In this document: in pieces, positions 45,200 to 57,241 of the stretch | Numbering within the stretch: position 1 is the stretch's first letter | How the letters are laid out: each line of letters opens with the position of its first letter | Assembly: GCA_025201705.1 (NCBI GenBank) | Contig: MU616574.1 | Span: 1-64,000, forward strand | Reading direction: 5' to 3' | DNA from: Dissophora ornata | Taxonomy: Eukaryota; Mortierellomycota; Mortierellomycetes; Mortierellales; Mortierellaceae | DNA length: 64,000 nucleotides | Translations under genes and position numbers: made by a program | Notes under the pieces: generated by a model | Told to the model about the DNA's origin: nothing | Databases searched by the model: none | The model's input: only the letters and a program-made list of their open reading frames with translations

Positions 45200-46322
45200 G
45201 TCAGCAGGTCGGGAATCGAAGACTGATGCGGCCACACTGGGGAGAGGAGGGCTAGAAATGCAAGGGGGGAATGGAAGTTCAGGAGAGAGAGGGAAAAGAA
45301 AGAAAAAGAGAGGCCTGCTGTTTCAGTCAGGTTGAGGGGGAAGGAGCTGAGAGGGAAGAGGAAGATGCGTGGCAAAGGACACTGGCAAGGGAGAGAGAGA
45401 GAAGGAAGGGGATTAAAGATTAATATTGCACCCAAGCACGACACACGCACCACACAACACGACACGGCAATGTGCGACTGCTAATACAAGGAATGGCATG
45501 CATGCATGCAGCATGCACAAATGCAGACATGCGCAGTAGCCAGTGTCCATCGTTGCCACTATCTCTCCTTTGCTTGCCATATCATAGTTGGGGTTCGAGG
45601 TCTGCCCTGGATGCATCCAACGCTTGGCGGGAGTGGCAGTGCGCCGCAGGGAGTGTCTGCCAACGTAGTGGACAGGTCAGGTGATGCATGGCGTGCACTG
45701 TGTAGTCCAGCATTGCAATCGATGGCGTTGTTCTTCGGGTGTTATTGTGCGGATGTGCCCAGGAAGAACGCGGCATGCATGCAGTGCGATGTGCTATCCA
45801 GAGCGATCTCGCCTATCTTTTGTCGGTTCGTGCTTTTCTCTCGTCAGCAAACAAGATAAGATCTGGCTTAAACTATTACTATTCTAGACTTCAAGACTCT
45901 CGGCTAGGAATATGTGGATTGATATGAATGGCTCGCTAGGCCCTCGCTCCTCCGAGTCTTGAACTCAATCAATATCCGCCGTTTGCGCCTCAACGCCGAG
46001 AGTGCAAGCTATAGTTTCCATTTCTCTACGTGGCGTGGAAAGAAGGGATCAACTCTATTCTCAGGATTGGATGACCCTGTTGTTCCCACATACGCCCAAT
46101 TTGCAAAGAGCTGCTTTTGTACCTCAAAGTTTCAATTGACGATTCTTTCTAGAAGCCCTGTTCGCCTGCAGCCAGGGTGTTAAAAGGGACACCGGGGATT
46201 CCTCCATTCCTTTCTACTCCATCACTCATTACACTCCTTGCCTCGCCATCAACCACTGCAAAAACTATACCCACCGGAAGAATAAATTCCCCTTTGTCAC
46301 TTGATTCATTATATTTACTACC
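45200..46322. other. Divergent promoter region, PP1 / sugar acetyltransferase
   Basis: 1.1 kb between two divergent genes. Contains a cluster of GCATGC palindromes (listed separately). The short ORFs here are not protein-like. Confidence 0.5.
45496..45516. promoter_or_regulatory. Cluster of GCATGC palindromes
   Basis: GCATGC occurs four times within 21 bp (45496, 45500, 45504 and 45511), and again near 45773. It sits about 300 bp upstream of PP1 and 800 bp upstream of the acetyltransferase. It may be a transcription factor site or simple-sequence drift. Confidence 0.35.
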
Positions 46323-47111
46323 ATGACCTTCTCCACAGAGAATATCCAGGAACCCCAGCCCATGTCCGCCGAAGACTATGCAGTCAAGCTCGAGAAGGAG
46401 CACAAGTTCACGCCGTTGCTTCCCGAACTCGACCAGACTCAGAAGCAGCGCATGCTTGATGCCAAGGTCTACAACCCCGCGGACCCCTTGCTTCTCCTGG
46501 AGCGTCAGAGGGCCCGCGACATCGTGAGGGTCTACAATACCACGACTCAGAACACGCCCGAGGAGTTGCTTAAGCGTCAGGCTCTCCTCCATGCTTTAAC
46601 ACAGGGCAAGATGGGCAAGAACTGCTGGATCGAACCTCCCTTCAATTGCGACTACGGATGCAACATCACTCTTGGCGAAGGCGTCTACATGAACTTCAAT
46701 TGTGTGGTCCTTGACTGTGGATATGTCGATATTGGCAACAACGTCTTCTTCGCGCCCAATGTCCAGGTTTTTGGAGCTGCGCACCCAGTCAACCCCTTGA
46801 TCCGTAGCAAAGGTGTCGAATTTGGAATGCCTATCAAAATTGGAAACGATGTCTGGGTCGGTGGTGGAGCGATTATCTGCCCCGGTGTGACCATCGGAGA
46901 CGGTGTCACTGTCGGTGCAGGAAGTGTCGTCACCAAGAACGTACCCCCTTACACTGTTGTTGGAGGTAACCCCGCCAAGATTTTGAAGGTGCTTAGCAAA
47001 GAGGAATGCGAGAGGGAGGATCGCGAATACGAGGATTTGAAAGCCTTAGGCCGGGCCTTTGAGGACTGGACTCCTGCGCCCAAGGGCACCTTGGCTTTGC
47101 CCTCCAAGTAA
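46323..47111 (+). CDS. Sugar O-acetyltransferase (maltose/galactoside acetyltransferase type)
   Basis: Single exon, 262 residues. The N-terminal capping helices are MAC-like (EKEHKFTPLLPELDQTQKQR, MLDAKVYNPADPLLL, RARDIVRVYNTT). They are followed by a left-handed beta-helix of hexapeptide repeats (ITLGEGVYMNFNCVVLDCGY, KIGNDVWVGGGAIICPGVTI, VTVGAGSVVTKNVPPYTVVG). The proposed catalytic His154 lies in VFGAAHPVNP, the usual place. GNPAKILK is the family's acetyl-CoA-binding end. It transfers acetyl from acetyl-CoA to sugar hydroxyls in the cytosol; the natural sugar is unknown. The N-terminus is ~20 residues longer than bacterial LacA, and a ~40-residue charged C-terminal tail follows the helix. 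Intronless, unlike most neighbours, which could reflect old bacterial acquisition. Confidence 0.9.
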   Translation: MTFSTENIQEPQPMSAEDYAVKLEKEHKFTPLLPELDQTQKQRMLDAKVYNPADPLLLLERQRARDIVRVYNTTTQNTPEELLKRQALLHALTQGKMGKNCWIEPPFNCDYGCNITLGEGVYMNFNCVVLDCGYVDIGNNVFFAPNVQVFGAAHPVNPLIRSKGVEFGMPIKIGNDVWVGGGAIICPGVTIGDGVTVGAGSVVTKNVPPYTVVGGNPAKILKVLSKEECEREDREYEDLKALGRAFEDWTPAPKGTLALPSK

Positions 47112-47264
47112 AGGACAAACTAGAAACTCTTTAAAGATATCCTAGGGAATATCCCGACTGTACTTCATATAAAATGAACCTGAGTCAATAGACTAGGCTC
47201 CTTGACATCGTTGAAAAGATGCCGTTGTATTTATTTTATTCTCACGCTAAGATTTCAGTCCATC

Positions 47265-47762
47265 CTATGCATCCAGGACATGCGGAATTGTTTCCTCAAG
47301 CGAGTCATTAAGGTGCTTATTGACCGCAAGACCCGTCAGCTTTGCTGTGTGAGTCCAAGGCTGGCTAAAGATCTTGACGTGGATGTACTCCCCTCGTTTG
47401 GCAGGGTCAGCGGAAGGAGAGGGTTCGGACACAGCCCCGGATTCAATTTTGTTTTTATTGTGCACAACCTGGAGCTTCACAAAGTAGTTCGTTCCGGCGA
47501 CTACTTGGGTCGTGAACGAGATGGGGACGAACTCGACCGAGCCTGGACCTGGAGGAGAGGGCGCGGGGGTAAGAAGTTTCGTATCGCTGTAGACCTCCAA
47601 GATCCTGGGCTCTAGTTCCTCGAGAACAGCGCTGAGTATAGGATCGACCGTGGCGAGAGGGTGATCCTTGTCGAGGACGAGGACTTGGTGGCGGATACCG
47701 CCAGGAAGGGATCTTTTTTTAGGAACAGCAGCAGGTTCGTTCAGAGTAGTTGCGTGGTTCAT
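47265..47762 (-). CDS. Stefin-like cystatin (cysteine protease inhibitor)
   Basis: Single exon, 165 residues. All three wedge elements of family-1 cystatins can be placed: the N-terminal Gly pair (LPGG, residues 19-22), the central loop FTTQVVAGTNYFVKLQV (QVVAG at 86-90), and a second loop QPWTH (Pro135-Trp136). No signal peptide, as in stefins, so it is cytosolic. Stefins block papain-like proteases such as cathepsins by inserting these loops in the active-site cleft. It is longer than animal stefins (~100 residues) through an N-terminal ~20-residue extension, a Pro/Gly-rich loop (PAPSPPGPGS) and an acidic-Ser insert at 105-125. Lies tail to tail with the sugar acetyltransferase. Confidence 0.85.
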   Translation of the reverse strand: MNHATTLNEPAAVPKKRSLPGGIRHQVLVLDKDHPLATVDPILSAVLEELEPRILEVYSDTKLLTPAPSPPGPGSVEFVPISFTTQVVAGTNYFVKLQVVHNKNKIESGAVSEPSPSADPAKRGEYIHVKIFSQPWTHTAKLTGLAVNKHLNDSLEETIPHVLDA

Positions 47763-48202
47763 GGTACTGTGTGTGTGTCAGTGCGTTTGAAGAGGAGTGT
47801 GCGAAAGAGGAAGAAATAAGGGGAAGACGTGAAGTGTTGGAGGGTCGCCGTTGGATCTCAGAAACGTCGTGCTGCCGCAACAGTTGCTTTGTGCTTGCTG
47901 TTAAGGGTATATAGATGCAATATGTAGATGCATGAATCCTCATTTTCAATAGAATAGAGCACTTTCACTTTGATTGTCTCTCACCGATAAAAGGTCTGGC
48001 CATTGAAAAGACTTCTTGTAGTTGGGGAACAAAAGGAACGCGAGACAGAGCAATTGGCGAAAGCAACGCGCCCAGTGGACTGCGAATAATCAGCGTCACA
48101 TAAATATCAACAACCTGCAGCCCATGTTCTCGGACTTTGCCCTCCGCCGCATTCGCCCATCGCTTGTCCTCCCCCCGTCCGTGTAGTTTCTCTCTCTGAA
48201 CG
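47763..48202. other. Divergent promoter, stefin / CBP3
   Basis: Shared 440-bp promoter region. One minus-strand ORF here lies antisense to the CBP3 leader and is not credible as a gene. Confidence 0.45.
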
Positions 48203-49553
48203 ATGGCTTCCTCAACAATCATTGCCAGATCAGGTCTCCAGGCTGTCCGCGTATGTCATGACTGGGATATGATTCAGGATTCGTCAAAGGAAACCGCATC
48301 TCGGACGATCGCGTGTGAATAATATTCAGGGGAGAGAGCAGGAACCACAACGTCCTAGCCTACAAGTGCTAACTCGTCATCATCTTCGACTGCCCATTTG
48401 ACTCCGATATACACGTAAACGTATATAGGCCATCACAAGAGCTCCATGCTCAAAGCCTCTCTCAATATACACTACCCGAGTAAGTAGAGTTCCAACGCGC
48501 CCAGTGTTTTTTACCACGATCTATTATCAACCCTTTCCTCACCCCATCTATCTACCTGGAATCGGGATAGGCATTTGCGACATCATGGAGTCAGTCAAAC
48601 AAAGCAACTCCATCATCGCCTTCCTCTAACGACAGTAAGCCATCCTCAACAGGACTCGCTCAGGAATCAGAAGCCGCAGAGGCAAAAGGATTCTATGGCG
48701 GTTTCCTGCGTAGTCTGGCAAAGTTCACAGGTCATTATACTGTCAGTCAAACGGCCATGCGATCCACCCACAACTTTTACGAGATCTGCGCCGCACAATT
48801 GCAGGATAAGCGGTCCTTCTGGCTTGACAGTACGTATCTCACATCCGGAACCCTTGACATTTCTGGCGGATGAGTAACCGCAGGCAGTTTTTTTTTTTTT
48901 TTTTTTTTGGTATTCTACGTCGAGGATGCAGTTGATATTGATCCATGCATCTGTGCACATATTCTTCGTTTGTCCTTAATAACCTCCGCATAGCCTGTGG
49001 ACTGCCTGACAACTTTCAGACATGGTTCTCGGTGACACATCTGCACGTGTGGTTGCTGATGGTTCGTATCCGCGCCGAAAACCATGGCAAGGTCTTTCAG
49101 CAGCAGCTTGTCAACCACTTTTTCCATGATATTGAGGATCGCATGCGCTACAACCACAAGGTACTATAAAAAGAACAAACTTGCATGGTGTTTTGCTGGC
49201 GACGAATTCACGCACTCAACCTGCAAACTTCCTTATATTTTCCGTATTTTCCGTCTATACAGATCTCATCAGGACGTATTATCAGCACATACATGCACGA
49301 TTTTTTGGCTCAATTCCATGGTGGTGTATTGGCATACGACGAGGGTATGTGCAAGGATGATCCTATCATGGCTGCAGCTCTTTGGCGAAACTTGTTCACA
49401 TCAAGTGGCACGCCCGCACAGATCGCAGTCTTGGTCGATTATGTCCGCAAAGAGCTTCAGATCCTCGATAACATGACCTCGGACGAATTCTTGGATTCAC
49501 GCAAGTTGTTCGGCACTCAGGCACCGGCCCTGCGTGGTGTTCCTGGAAAATAG
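48203..49553 (+). CDS. CBP3: Ubiquinol-cytochrome c reductase assembly chaperone (CBP3/UQCC1)
   Basis: Five exons (48203-48250, 48429-48479, 48571-48829, 48994-49160, 49263-49553), 271 residues. The first two exons give an Arg-rich, acid-poor N-terminus (MASSTIIARSGLQAVR, AITRAPCSKPLSIYTTR) fit for mitochondrial import. The CBP3/UQCC1 core follows: FYEICAAQLQDKRSFWLDTC, GLPDNFQTWFSVTHLHVWLL, MVRIRAENHGKVFQQQLVNH and FHGGVLAYDEGMCKDDPIMA. With Cbp6 it binds the mitoribosome exit and new cytochrome b for complex III assembly. Intron 3 holds a run of 21 T (48888-48908). The exon-4 acceptor (CATAG before CCTGTGG) was picked by phase. Confidence 0.85.
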
Positions 49554-49688
49554 AGAATATAACAAACATGATTGATAGGGGTCTTTTTTTTTAATTTTGA
49601 AAGAGTGGTGGGTTTATCGAGGAAGCTGCACACAGATGCTTTTGAGCAGCATACCATTATTATAGAGTGTATTTACTATACGAGAGTT

Positions 49689-50531
49689 TCACTTGGCATC
49701 CAGAGGCCGATTAAATCCTCCACGGCGGTTCATGTATTGTCGGTACTGTCGTTGCTTCTTGATATCTGCACCGCTCACATCCGCGCCCGCAACATGTTTG
49801 CCCTTTGTGGAATCGAACCCTCCAAAGCCCATTAAGGCCATCATCCTCGCCTCTTCGTCCTCTGGCGATAACTCTTCCAGTGGTTTTTCTGGATCTACAT
49901 CTTTGGCAGCACCACTTTGCTTGCTAGAGTCTTTCTTTTTATGGTCGCGAGCGCCGTCATCGTTGTCAAGATCATCGTCGCGTCGCTTCCGGTACTCGCC
50001 ATCCTCTATGTCAGCGTCGCCATCTCTGTGGCCGCGTCGGGATCGTGGACTTCTGGATCGTGATCTTCCACTGCGGCCTATAAATTTAAAGGGATATCAC
50101 GTTAAGTTAACTCAATCCTGAGAGTATCTGTCCGGCACTGGAGTAATGAGAAACAATCAAAGTTCAGCGAAAGGCTTACGGTATGGCGACCTAGACCTTG
50201 AGCTCTTCCGTCTCCTTGAGTCTCGTGCCTCTCCTCCCCCTCCTCCCCCTCCTACTCCTCGATCCCTATAATCCCGTCGATCACGTTCACTCTCACGGTA
50301 CCGATCATCTCTCCTCCTGTCGCCACGGTCCCGGTCTCTGTCGCCCCGATCTCGATCTCGGAAATCTCTTCGGTCACGTTCGCGGTCACGGCCAGGCGGA
50401 CCACCGCCACCGCCACCACCACGGCGACTAGGGTAACTGATCTCGCCTTCCTCTTCCTCAGGAGCATCCCAATCCTTAGGAGCCCCCGCTCGACGATCGT
50501 GGTGTCGATCGGGACTTGGGCTTCGTGGCAT
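49689..50531 (-). CDS. U4/U6.U5 tri-snRNP protein SNRNP27-like (RS-rich splicing factor)
   Basis: Two exons (50180-50531 and 49689-50077), 246 residues. The first exon is made of RD/RS dipeptides with two Gly runs ([20 protein letters not shown]). The second ends in the conserved SNURP_27 domain: [47 protein letters not shown]. In animals this domain sits in the tri-snRNP next to the U6 ACAGA region and affects 5' splice-site choice. The start at 50531 ([10 protein letters not shown]) was taken because the frame upstream lacks RS character. Nuclear. The RD-rich part here is longer than in the ~155-residue human protein. Confidence 0.85.
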
Positions 50532-50950
50532 ATTTTTAGATGGGCGAAAGACTGCTTGCAATTGAAGCTTCGATGTGATTGATGTATTGCTGACTTGGGA
50601 TTTGTTCCAGTCTGTTGTTGCGTTGAATTCGACCTGTTGATGGAGTGAGGAAATGCTTGTGAGATCTCTCTCTCAAAAAAAAAAGTTCGTAGACAATTTC
50701 AAAGTCTGCGCCACTCAATTTTCATTCGCCCATGCACGACGCGTCCATACAAAGCAGCACACAGATATAATTTTATGAAAGTGGTAAAATACAAAAGAAA
50801 AAAAAATAAGAAGTCTGTCTACTCTTGCCATGACACAATTCATTTAACGCCTTAGAAACCCCTGTTCATCCATATTTACAAAAATAGAGTTGGTTAAAAA
50901 TCGGATACGTCTGGAAACACGCATTAAAAAATATGGCTTATAAAAGTAGC

Positions 50951-53900
50951 TTACCATTCCCACCGTCCTGAGCTCTCACCTCCCTTATCCTTAATATGGC
51001 TCGGATTACCAGCCGTAATAGCTGTAGATATGGCCGCTCCTCCTCGAATCCTCGATGCCAAAAAAGAGCCTGAGGATGAAGTCGACGACGATGACGACGA
51101 CCCCAAGGGCATCATTGGCGAGACCAACGGCTGCCTCCTCGTGCTCTCCAGCCCGCCACTATCACTGCTCACTCTCTCCCCCGACATGCTCGACGTACTC
51201 AAAGGAGTCGTCATTTCCTGATAATCCTCCATCGGCGTGGTCGTTCCCGAGACTGGGCTTTGTATGCTACCAACGCTGTTGTATGGTTGATGGTGGTGAT
51301 GGTGAGGTTGCTGTTGCTGAAGGAACTGTATATGAGGTGATGGGAGCGCGAACGGTCGGCTGTGGTGGCTCGACCCTGATGGTGAGTTATGACGCTGTTG
51401 CTGGGAGATTGGATTCATGGATGGGCTTTGCCTTGTTCCTGCTAAAGAGGCGCTCGAACTGCCGAATCCCCCTGAGACCATGCCTGAGGCAGACGAGCTG
51501 ATTGAAGCCGCGGCAGAGGATGCTGCTGCTGCTGCCCATTCGAATGGACTCTTTCGGCCATTAGCAGATGGGGCAGTCAACCCCTGACGCTGCTGTTGCT
51601 GATGCGGCTGTGGTTGTGCGTGATGCGAGCGAGCGACTGGCGAGACAATAAACGACTCACTATGCCGCGTAGAGGAAGACATCGACCCCCGCGTAAATAA
51701 CGGTTGGCTCAAATCAAACTCATGATGCTTATTTGCAGAAATTGAAGGAGAGTTCGCTGTCGTCACTGATCCATGTTGATTTGAAAATGCGGCCATAGAT
51801 GACCGGTAGTGGAAAGACGGATCATCCGAGAACGATTCTGCGTTATATGAACCTCCGCTGTCATCTTCCTCTTCCTCTGCAGTCGACATGGAGTTTGCGG
51901 ACGCCCTAGATTTCTTGTTGTCGGGCAACAATGTTCGGCTTGGGGATCGAGTACCGTCTCCAATCTCGTTTCGAATATCCATGAAGAGTCTTCGGAGCTG
52001 TCTCAGCTTTTGTCGGCGAGTTAATGTCTTTCGAGCAGCTGCAGTGTTATCATCCTGGCCATCCCTCTCTTCCTCTCGACTTTGACTGATAGTGGAACCT
52101 TCCTTTGACGTGTCGTCTAAAGGATTTAAGTGACCAATAGGATCCACTGTGAAAGGGCCTTGCACGCCACTCCCTGTAGGATACGAATTCTCCAAACTCG
52201 ATACATTATGTCCCCCGCCACGTCCTCGCGAGGGCCGATCCGCTGACGAAAAGACACCCTTCAAAGAAGGCGCAAAGAGACGGTCATTCTCGTGGTGGTC
52301 CATCTTGATACTGCTTGGGTGAGAGTTCACACTAGCCGCGCAATCTTCTTCGTCGTCGTCGTCCTCTTCTTCTTCGTCGTCATCCTCGTCTCGCACGGAA
52401 CTACCCAAGCGTCTTCTTAACCCTTGATCATCACCCCTCAAGTCTTCATCGTCGTCATCAGGATCGCACTTCGTCAACCCCAATCCGAATCCATTCAGCA
52501 TACTTCCTGGGCTGTATCCGTAGTCCATAGTCGATGTCTCCTCCCAAAAGCTCTCATTTTCATCGCCCTCGATACTCTCCGTCTCATCTGCAGTTGGCGA
52601 GACCGCTCTGGCGCTGCATTTGTGGTCAATACAAGATCCACTGCCTAAGGGACCGTCCTGGCAACCCGGGCCCATAAGACAGGGCGCGCCCAAACACTCG
52701 AGCTCAGATTTCTCGTTGCATGAAAAGAGCGCCGATCTGTAGGGGGGTCGATCTTCGATCTCCAACTGAAACATGCCTTCCTCGCGATCAGACTCATTGA
52801 CTTGCTGATTATGATGGCACACGCGCTCGATGTCATCTTGAGAAAACAGATGATCGGCGGCTCGCACACGTTCGAGGGCTTGGTGGCTCGCGTTAATTCC
52901 CATAGGTTGATGATGTTGCTGTTGTGAAAGAGCCAAGGAGCCAGAATTCACATTTATGGGGCGCCTCGGAGCCATAAACGACGAGTTATCAACACTGCCC
53001 CTTGTTTGGCAGGACGGGTTGGAGTCCAGGAAAAACGAGTGGCGGCAAACTTGACAAATCTGGGGCTTGGTCTGTTGGTTAGGACCAAACAATGGCAAAG
53101 GATTTTTCCGCGTGTCAGATCCTGAACCGTTAACAATGCCCAGATCCTCGTCCAAGTTATCATCATCGCCACTTGTCAGATCCTCCTCTTCTTCTTCGCC
53201 CTGTTCTTTAGCAGCGATATCTCTCTCTTCCACATAACACTCTTGTCCAACAGAGAGCAATAATCCACCATCAAACGTCGAAGCTCTTTTACGAGACGTC
53301 ATCTGCCTCTCTCCTGACGCCTCACCTCCGCCAACCTCATTATAGCCTTCCTCAAACCCGTCCGCTGATCGATCGTTATACAGATTAGGTGACGTTGCCA
53401 CTCTGGAGATCTCGACTCCAGAGATCCTGCCACCGCCCTGTGCCAGGCGCTTCGACTCCTCCGTGAAAAGATCAGGAATACCACTCGAGGATGAGCGTCG
53501 AGCATTAAACTGCTGAATGCCCGTTCGGAATCGTCCATCCGTCAACATGAAAGGACTCGTCGCCGATGGTTGCTCAGTATCTAAAACCTCCTGATCCAGT
53601 GCATTATTCCTATTGTTACTGTCCTCTCCGAATCCTGTGGAATAAGAATTGCGCTTGGCTCCCAGAGGCGAACCTGAAAGAGATGCCCTGGACATGGACT
53701 GCAATATCGGTACAAAGGGTGCCCGTGGTGAAAAGCCATTTCGATCTCGACTCGGTGTCGTAGAGAGCGTGACCAGCTGCCAGCTTGAGGGTTTGCCCTC
53801 CGTCGAGGACGCCTGATTGCTATCCTTTGCAGCAGATGCGATCATGGTGCGTCCGATTGGCTCTGTAGGGGACTTTCTTGACAACAACCTGCACTCCTCG

Positions 53901-56900
53901 CAAACGAATCCAAGGTGAGCGGCGTCGTTAGAATCCAACCCTGCCGAGCTGCCACAGTCGCCTCTTGCTCCAGTACCTCGAAGTCGTCCAATATCCTTCA
54001 GCATTGGTGAGCGAGAAGAAGGCTGCTGAGAGTTTTGCCGGATCGGATTCTCCGCCATCTTTGACAGGCCAGATATCGATTTTAAGGAGAACTCTTCCCC
54101 GTAGATGAATTTCAGAAAGTAAAAGCAAAAATAGAATATGTCTTCTCCCCTCTGACTGCGATCCGCGAGTAAATGACTAGGAAAGTGGGGACAGGGATAG
54201 AGAGGAATTTGACTGTTAGTCCCTGGTATAAAAGCGGAAGAATTGGTCCATTTGACGTTGCCTCCATCGACTCACTTGAATAAAAACCAGTCGTATCCCA
54301 TAGTCAGGTAGAGTATCTCCGCCGCCGTTAATGATTGGTGAGCTTCTCCATCTGCCCAAAGCGATATCCTCAGCAAAGAAATGAAAAGCGGCGTACGATC
54401 CCACCCTACGATATATACCGGCGCAAGAGTCAGATCGTTAGAAAACCTATTCGCCAACACACCACACCTCATATTAAACGCCACCAACTTTTCACGCCCG
54501 TACCTGAGATGCAGTGGATTAAAAGACCCTTTGAGGACTGCGCCGGAGTCCCTGCGGTACAGTTGGTTGCGGCCAAAGGAGCTTGGTCCTGGGTATCATC
54601 GGCGATATGTGTGAGATAGAGACGGAGATAATTCTGTGTCAACTCGACTACAACGAGATTGATTTCCCACGATGAAATGAAAAGACGCACAGACGGACAG
54701 AGGACGAACTTAGTGGCATTATTTCTGATCATTTCACCAAGCTGCATATTGATTGAATCTGACCACAAATTAATTAAAAGTAAACAGTATACCCCATCAT
54801 CACTTACTCAGATCCCAGCTCTTGTAATCCCTCCAGCGAATTCCGAGGTTATCATGGTGCCCTGGAGGAAGTTGAAGCTCTGCATCTGCAAAGTTCTGAG
54901 ACCAGTCAAAGCAGAGTTTGCGGGCAGAATACTTATTGGCCTTAAACTTTTGAAAGAACTCGACTCCTGGATATGGTGTTGCCACCAAATTGAATTTTGA
55001 GTACCGTCCAAAGGAGTCGACCTTCTCGGACGATGTTACTTTCAACCCATATCTGTGAACGCCAAGTAAACATGGCACAATCTCAGTTAGTACTCATTTT
55101 CATTCACTATCAAAATAAAATAAAAAACAAGGTTATCAACATACTTGACTTTGCGATTCTCCACCATGAGGTCATTAATATACGTCACTCCAAGTTGATG
55201 TAATAGTTCGATGTCCTCCGAACGCTGCTTCTCCAGTGACGACTCACGATCCTCTTTGTCTGGACTAAAAATGTTACACGAACGATGGTGCTGCAAATTA
55301 GCCTTTGTTTCGTCAGGAAATATTTCCCTCCCTATTGTACATGATGAGACAACAGCTCAAGTCGTCTACTTCTTATCCTTTTACCTTTTCTCGCCTGCAC
55401 CGTAGAGGAACATCTTACGCTTTTGGTTCAAGTTGTTGAACTTTTGATTGACGTTGTGCATGAATACCTCGACCTCGTTCGACAGTGTCGCAGATCGGCA
55501 AATGTTCTTTCCTCGAACTAGAATACACGGGACTACAAATCGGGCCCGCACGCGTGCAAAGTGCGATTTCTCAAATTGCTTTGATAGCTCGTGCGTATCA
55601 TTCACTATAGAAATTGCATGCAACGATCGCCAGAAGGAATGGCCGTGATTGAGCGTATCGAAACGAAGCACATGAGGAGGTGAGAATATAAAAAGAGATA
55701 TGGTATCGGATCAACGACAAATGCGAATGTTTGATGGACGTCCATGGTTGTCCTGAACCCCTCATGTGAAAGAGGAGCGGCAGATAAGAAAAAGTCGGGG
55801 ATTATGAAACGAATCACAAAAGGATGAAGAAATATAATATTCGATACGAACCTTTGTCCTTGTCTGTGCTGGATGGAGCAGACTCCTGTGCCCTCCTGAT
55901 CCGAGAGGATGGAGGAGAGGAAGCCTCCACATATTCTTTTATTGCAACGTTCACTTTCTTTTCAGGTCTGGGTATCCGGAAAGGGAAAGGCAGGATATGT
56001 CTTCTGAATTGATCTTGGTCATTGACTTGCGCTAACGGTTGTTGGTTTTGCTGCGGGGTCTGCGAGGGATAATGGATCGTATCCAGCTCTGTTTTAATAT
56101 CCTGAAAGGACATCATTCCGCTCTCCGTCAGATCGAAGCTTTGGTCAGCATCGTCAATGAGCGAGCGGTCTAAGCCATGTTGATTTGTCAGATTGTCCAG
56201 CACGTCGTCATTGTCGATATTGTTATTGAGTCTCTCGTCGCCGATCTTGTTGTTGGTAACGCTGTTGATGGAAAGGCCTTGTGGAAGGTTGTTCTGGGAT
56301 AAGGATGCGAACGGTGATATGGTCGAGCGGAAGGTCGGGAGGTGTTGAGGGGGGGCTGAATGACTTGACATTGATGTTGGATCGTCGTCAAGATCATATC
56401 TTCTGTTGTGCTCACCGTTTGAAGTCTCGAGTATATGTCCGTTGGCGATTTCGTCTTGACTGTGTCCCAGTGAGGTGGCTACTGTCGATGGATGCGAAGA
56501 GGAAGACGGATACGGATCTCGCGGCTTTTCGAGAATGGCGAGCTCTGAGGGATAGGAGGAACAGAGTTGCCCACTGTGGTTTGACACCGTGCCGACCACA
56601 TAGTCCTTCTCGAACAACGTAAAGCAATGCTGCAGAACTGTTTTGCACTAGGTTCTCAATTTGAGTTTTCACAAAGAAAAAAAAATATGGCCGTTCGTTG
56701 TCGTGAGTACGTTTTTTCACGTCAGCCTACATGTTCCAGTGTTGTAATCGTTCAGGCGGCCAATTGTATAGGTAGGAGGCCATTGACAAATCGTCAAACG
56801 CCGAGCACAGCGGGGAAAGGAAACACACAAGTATCCAATTGGAAAAAAAATAAAGAGTGCAAAAAGGAACATAAATGGAGTGGAGTGAAAAGGAGTGTGT

Positions 56901-57241
56901 GAACAAAAATGACAGCTCGTTTATTTTTTGGTAAATAATCCCTTGCATTGGATAGAGCAAAGCCATTGATCGTAGCCATGGATAGCAATCAATGCCGCCA
57001 CTCAATCATGGATCGGTCCGCTTCACATGCGAAAAGAACGATATCGAAGCAAGCGCAAGGCTTGGAAGGTGACAAATAAACGAGACGAGGAGGGGACAAC
57101 AGGGCAAAGCGAGGAGTATGAAATAACGGGCAGTCACCTCACCTCTGGGTCTTCATGCTTCGTAGAATGAGAAGCATCATAGTGCAGGTAGAGGCTGTAG
57201 AGCCGATGGGCCTGGCTCTGCTGGTATAGGTTTGAGCTCAT
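50951..57241 (-). CDS. MTMR14-type phosphoinositide 3-phosphatase with very long disordered C-terminus
   Basis: Eight exons: 57143-57241, 55852-56629, 55385-55604, 55145-55264, 54808-55052, 54504-54647, 54276-54405 and 50951-54176; 1653 residues. MTMR14 landmarks run in order: HCFTLFEKDYVVGTVSNHSG, RFVVPCILVRGKNICRSATL, LGVTYINDLMVENRKVKY, GLKVTSSEKVD, YKSWDL, the active site IHCISGWDRTPLFISLLRIS (CX5R, Cys533 to Arg539), ILYLTMGYDWFLF, and EDIFYFCFYFLKFI. The myotubularin signature is intact, so activity on PI3P and PI(3,5)P2 is expected. A ~230-residue Ser/Asn-rich insert splits the N-terminal part, and exon 8 adds about 1000 disordered residues with two Cys pairs (CEECR, CQVCR). The exon 1 to 2 join was picked by phase; a small exon in between is possible. 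Confidence 0.85.

Noticed and set aside
47965..48222. 85-residue minus-strand ORF starting at 48222
   Set aside because: It is the reverse strand of the CBP3 promoter and first exon.
50951..54058. Separate intronless gene for a 1035-residue protein
   Set aside because: An acceptor at 54178 places it in phase as the last exon of the MTMR14-type gene, and the residues joining it belong to that fold.
55814..56617. Separate 267-residue Ser/Asn-rich protein starting MFEKDYVVG
   Set aside because: FEKDYVVGTVSNHSGQLC aligns inside the MTMR14 N-terminal region, so it is an internal exon with a disordered insert.
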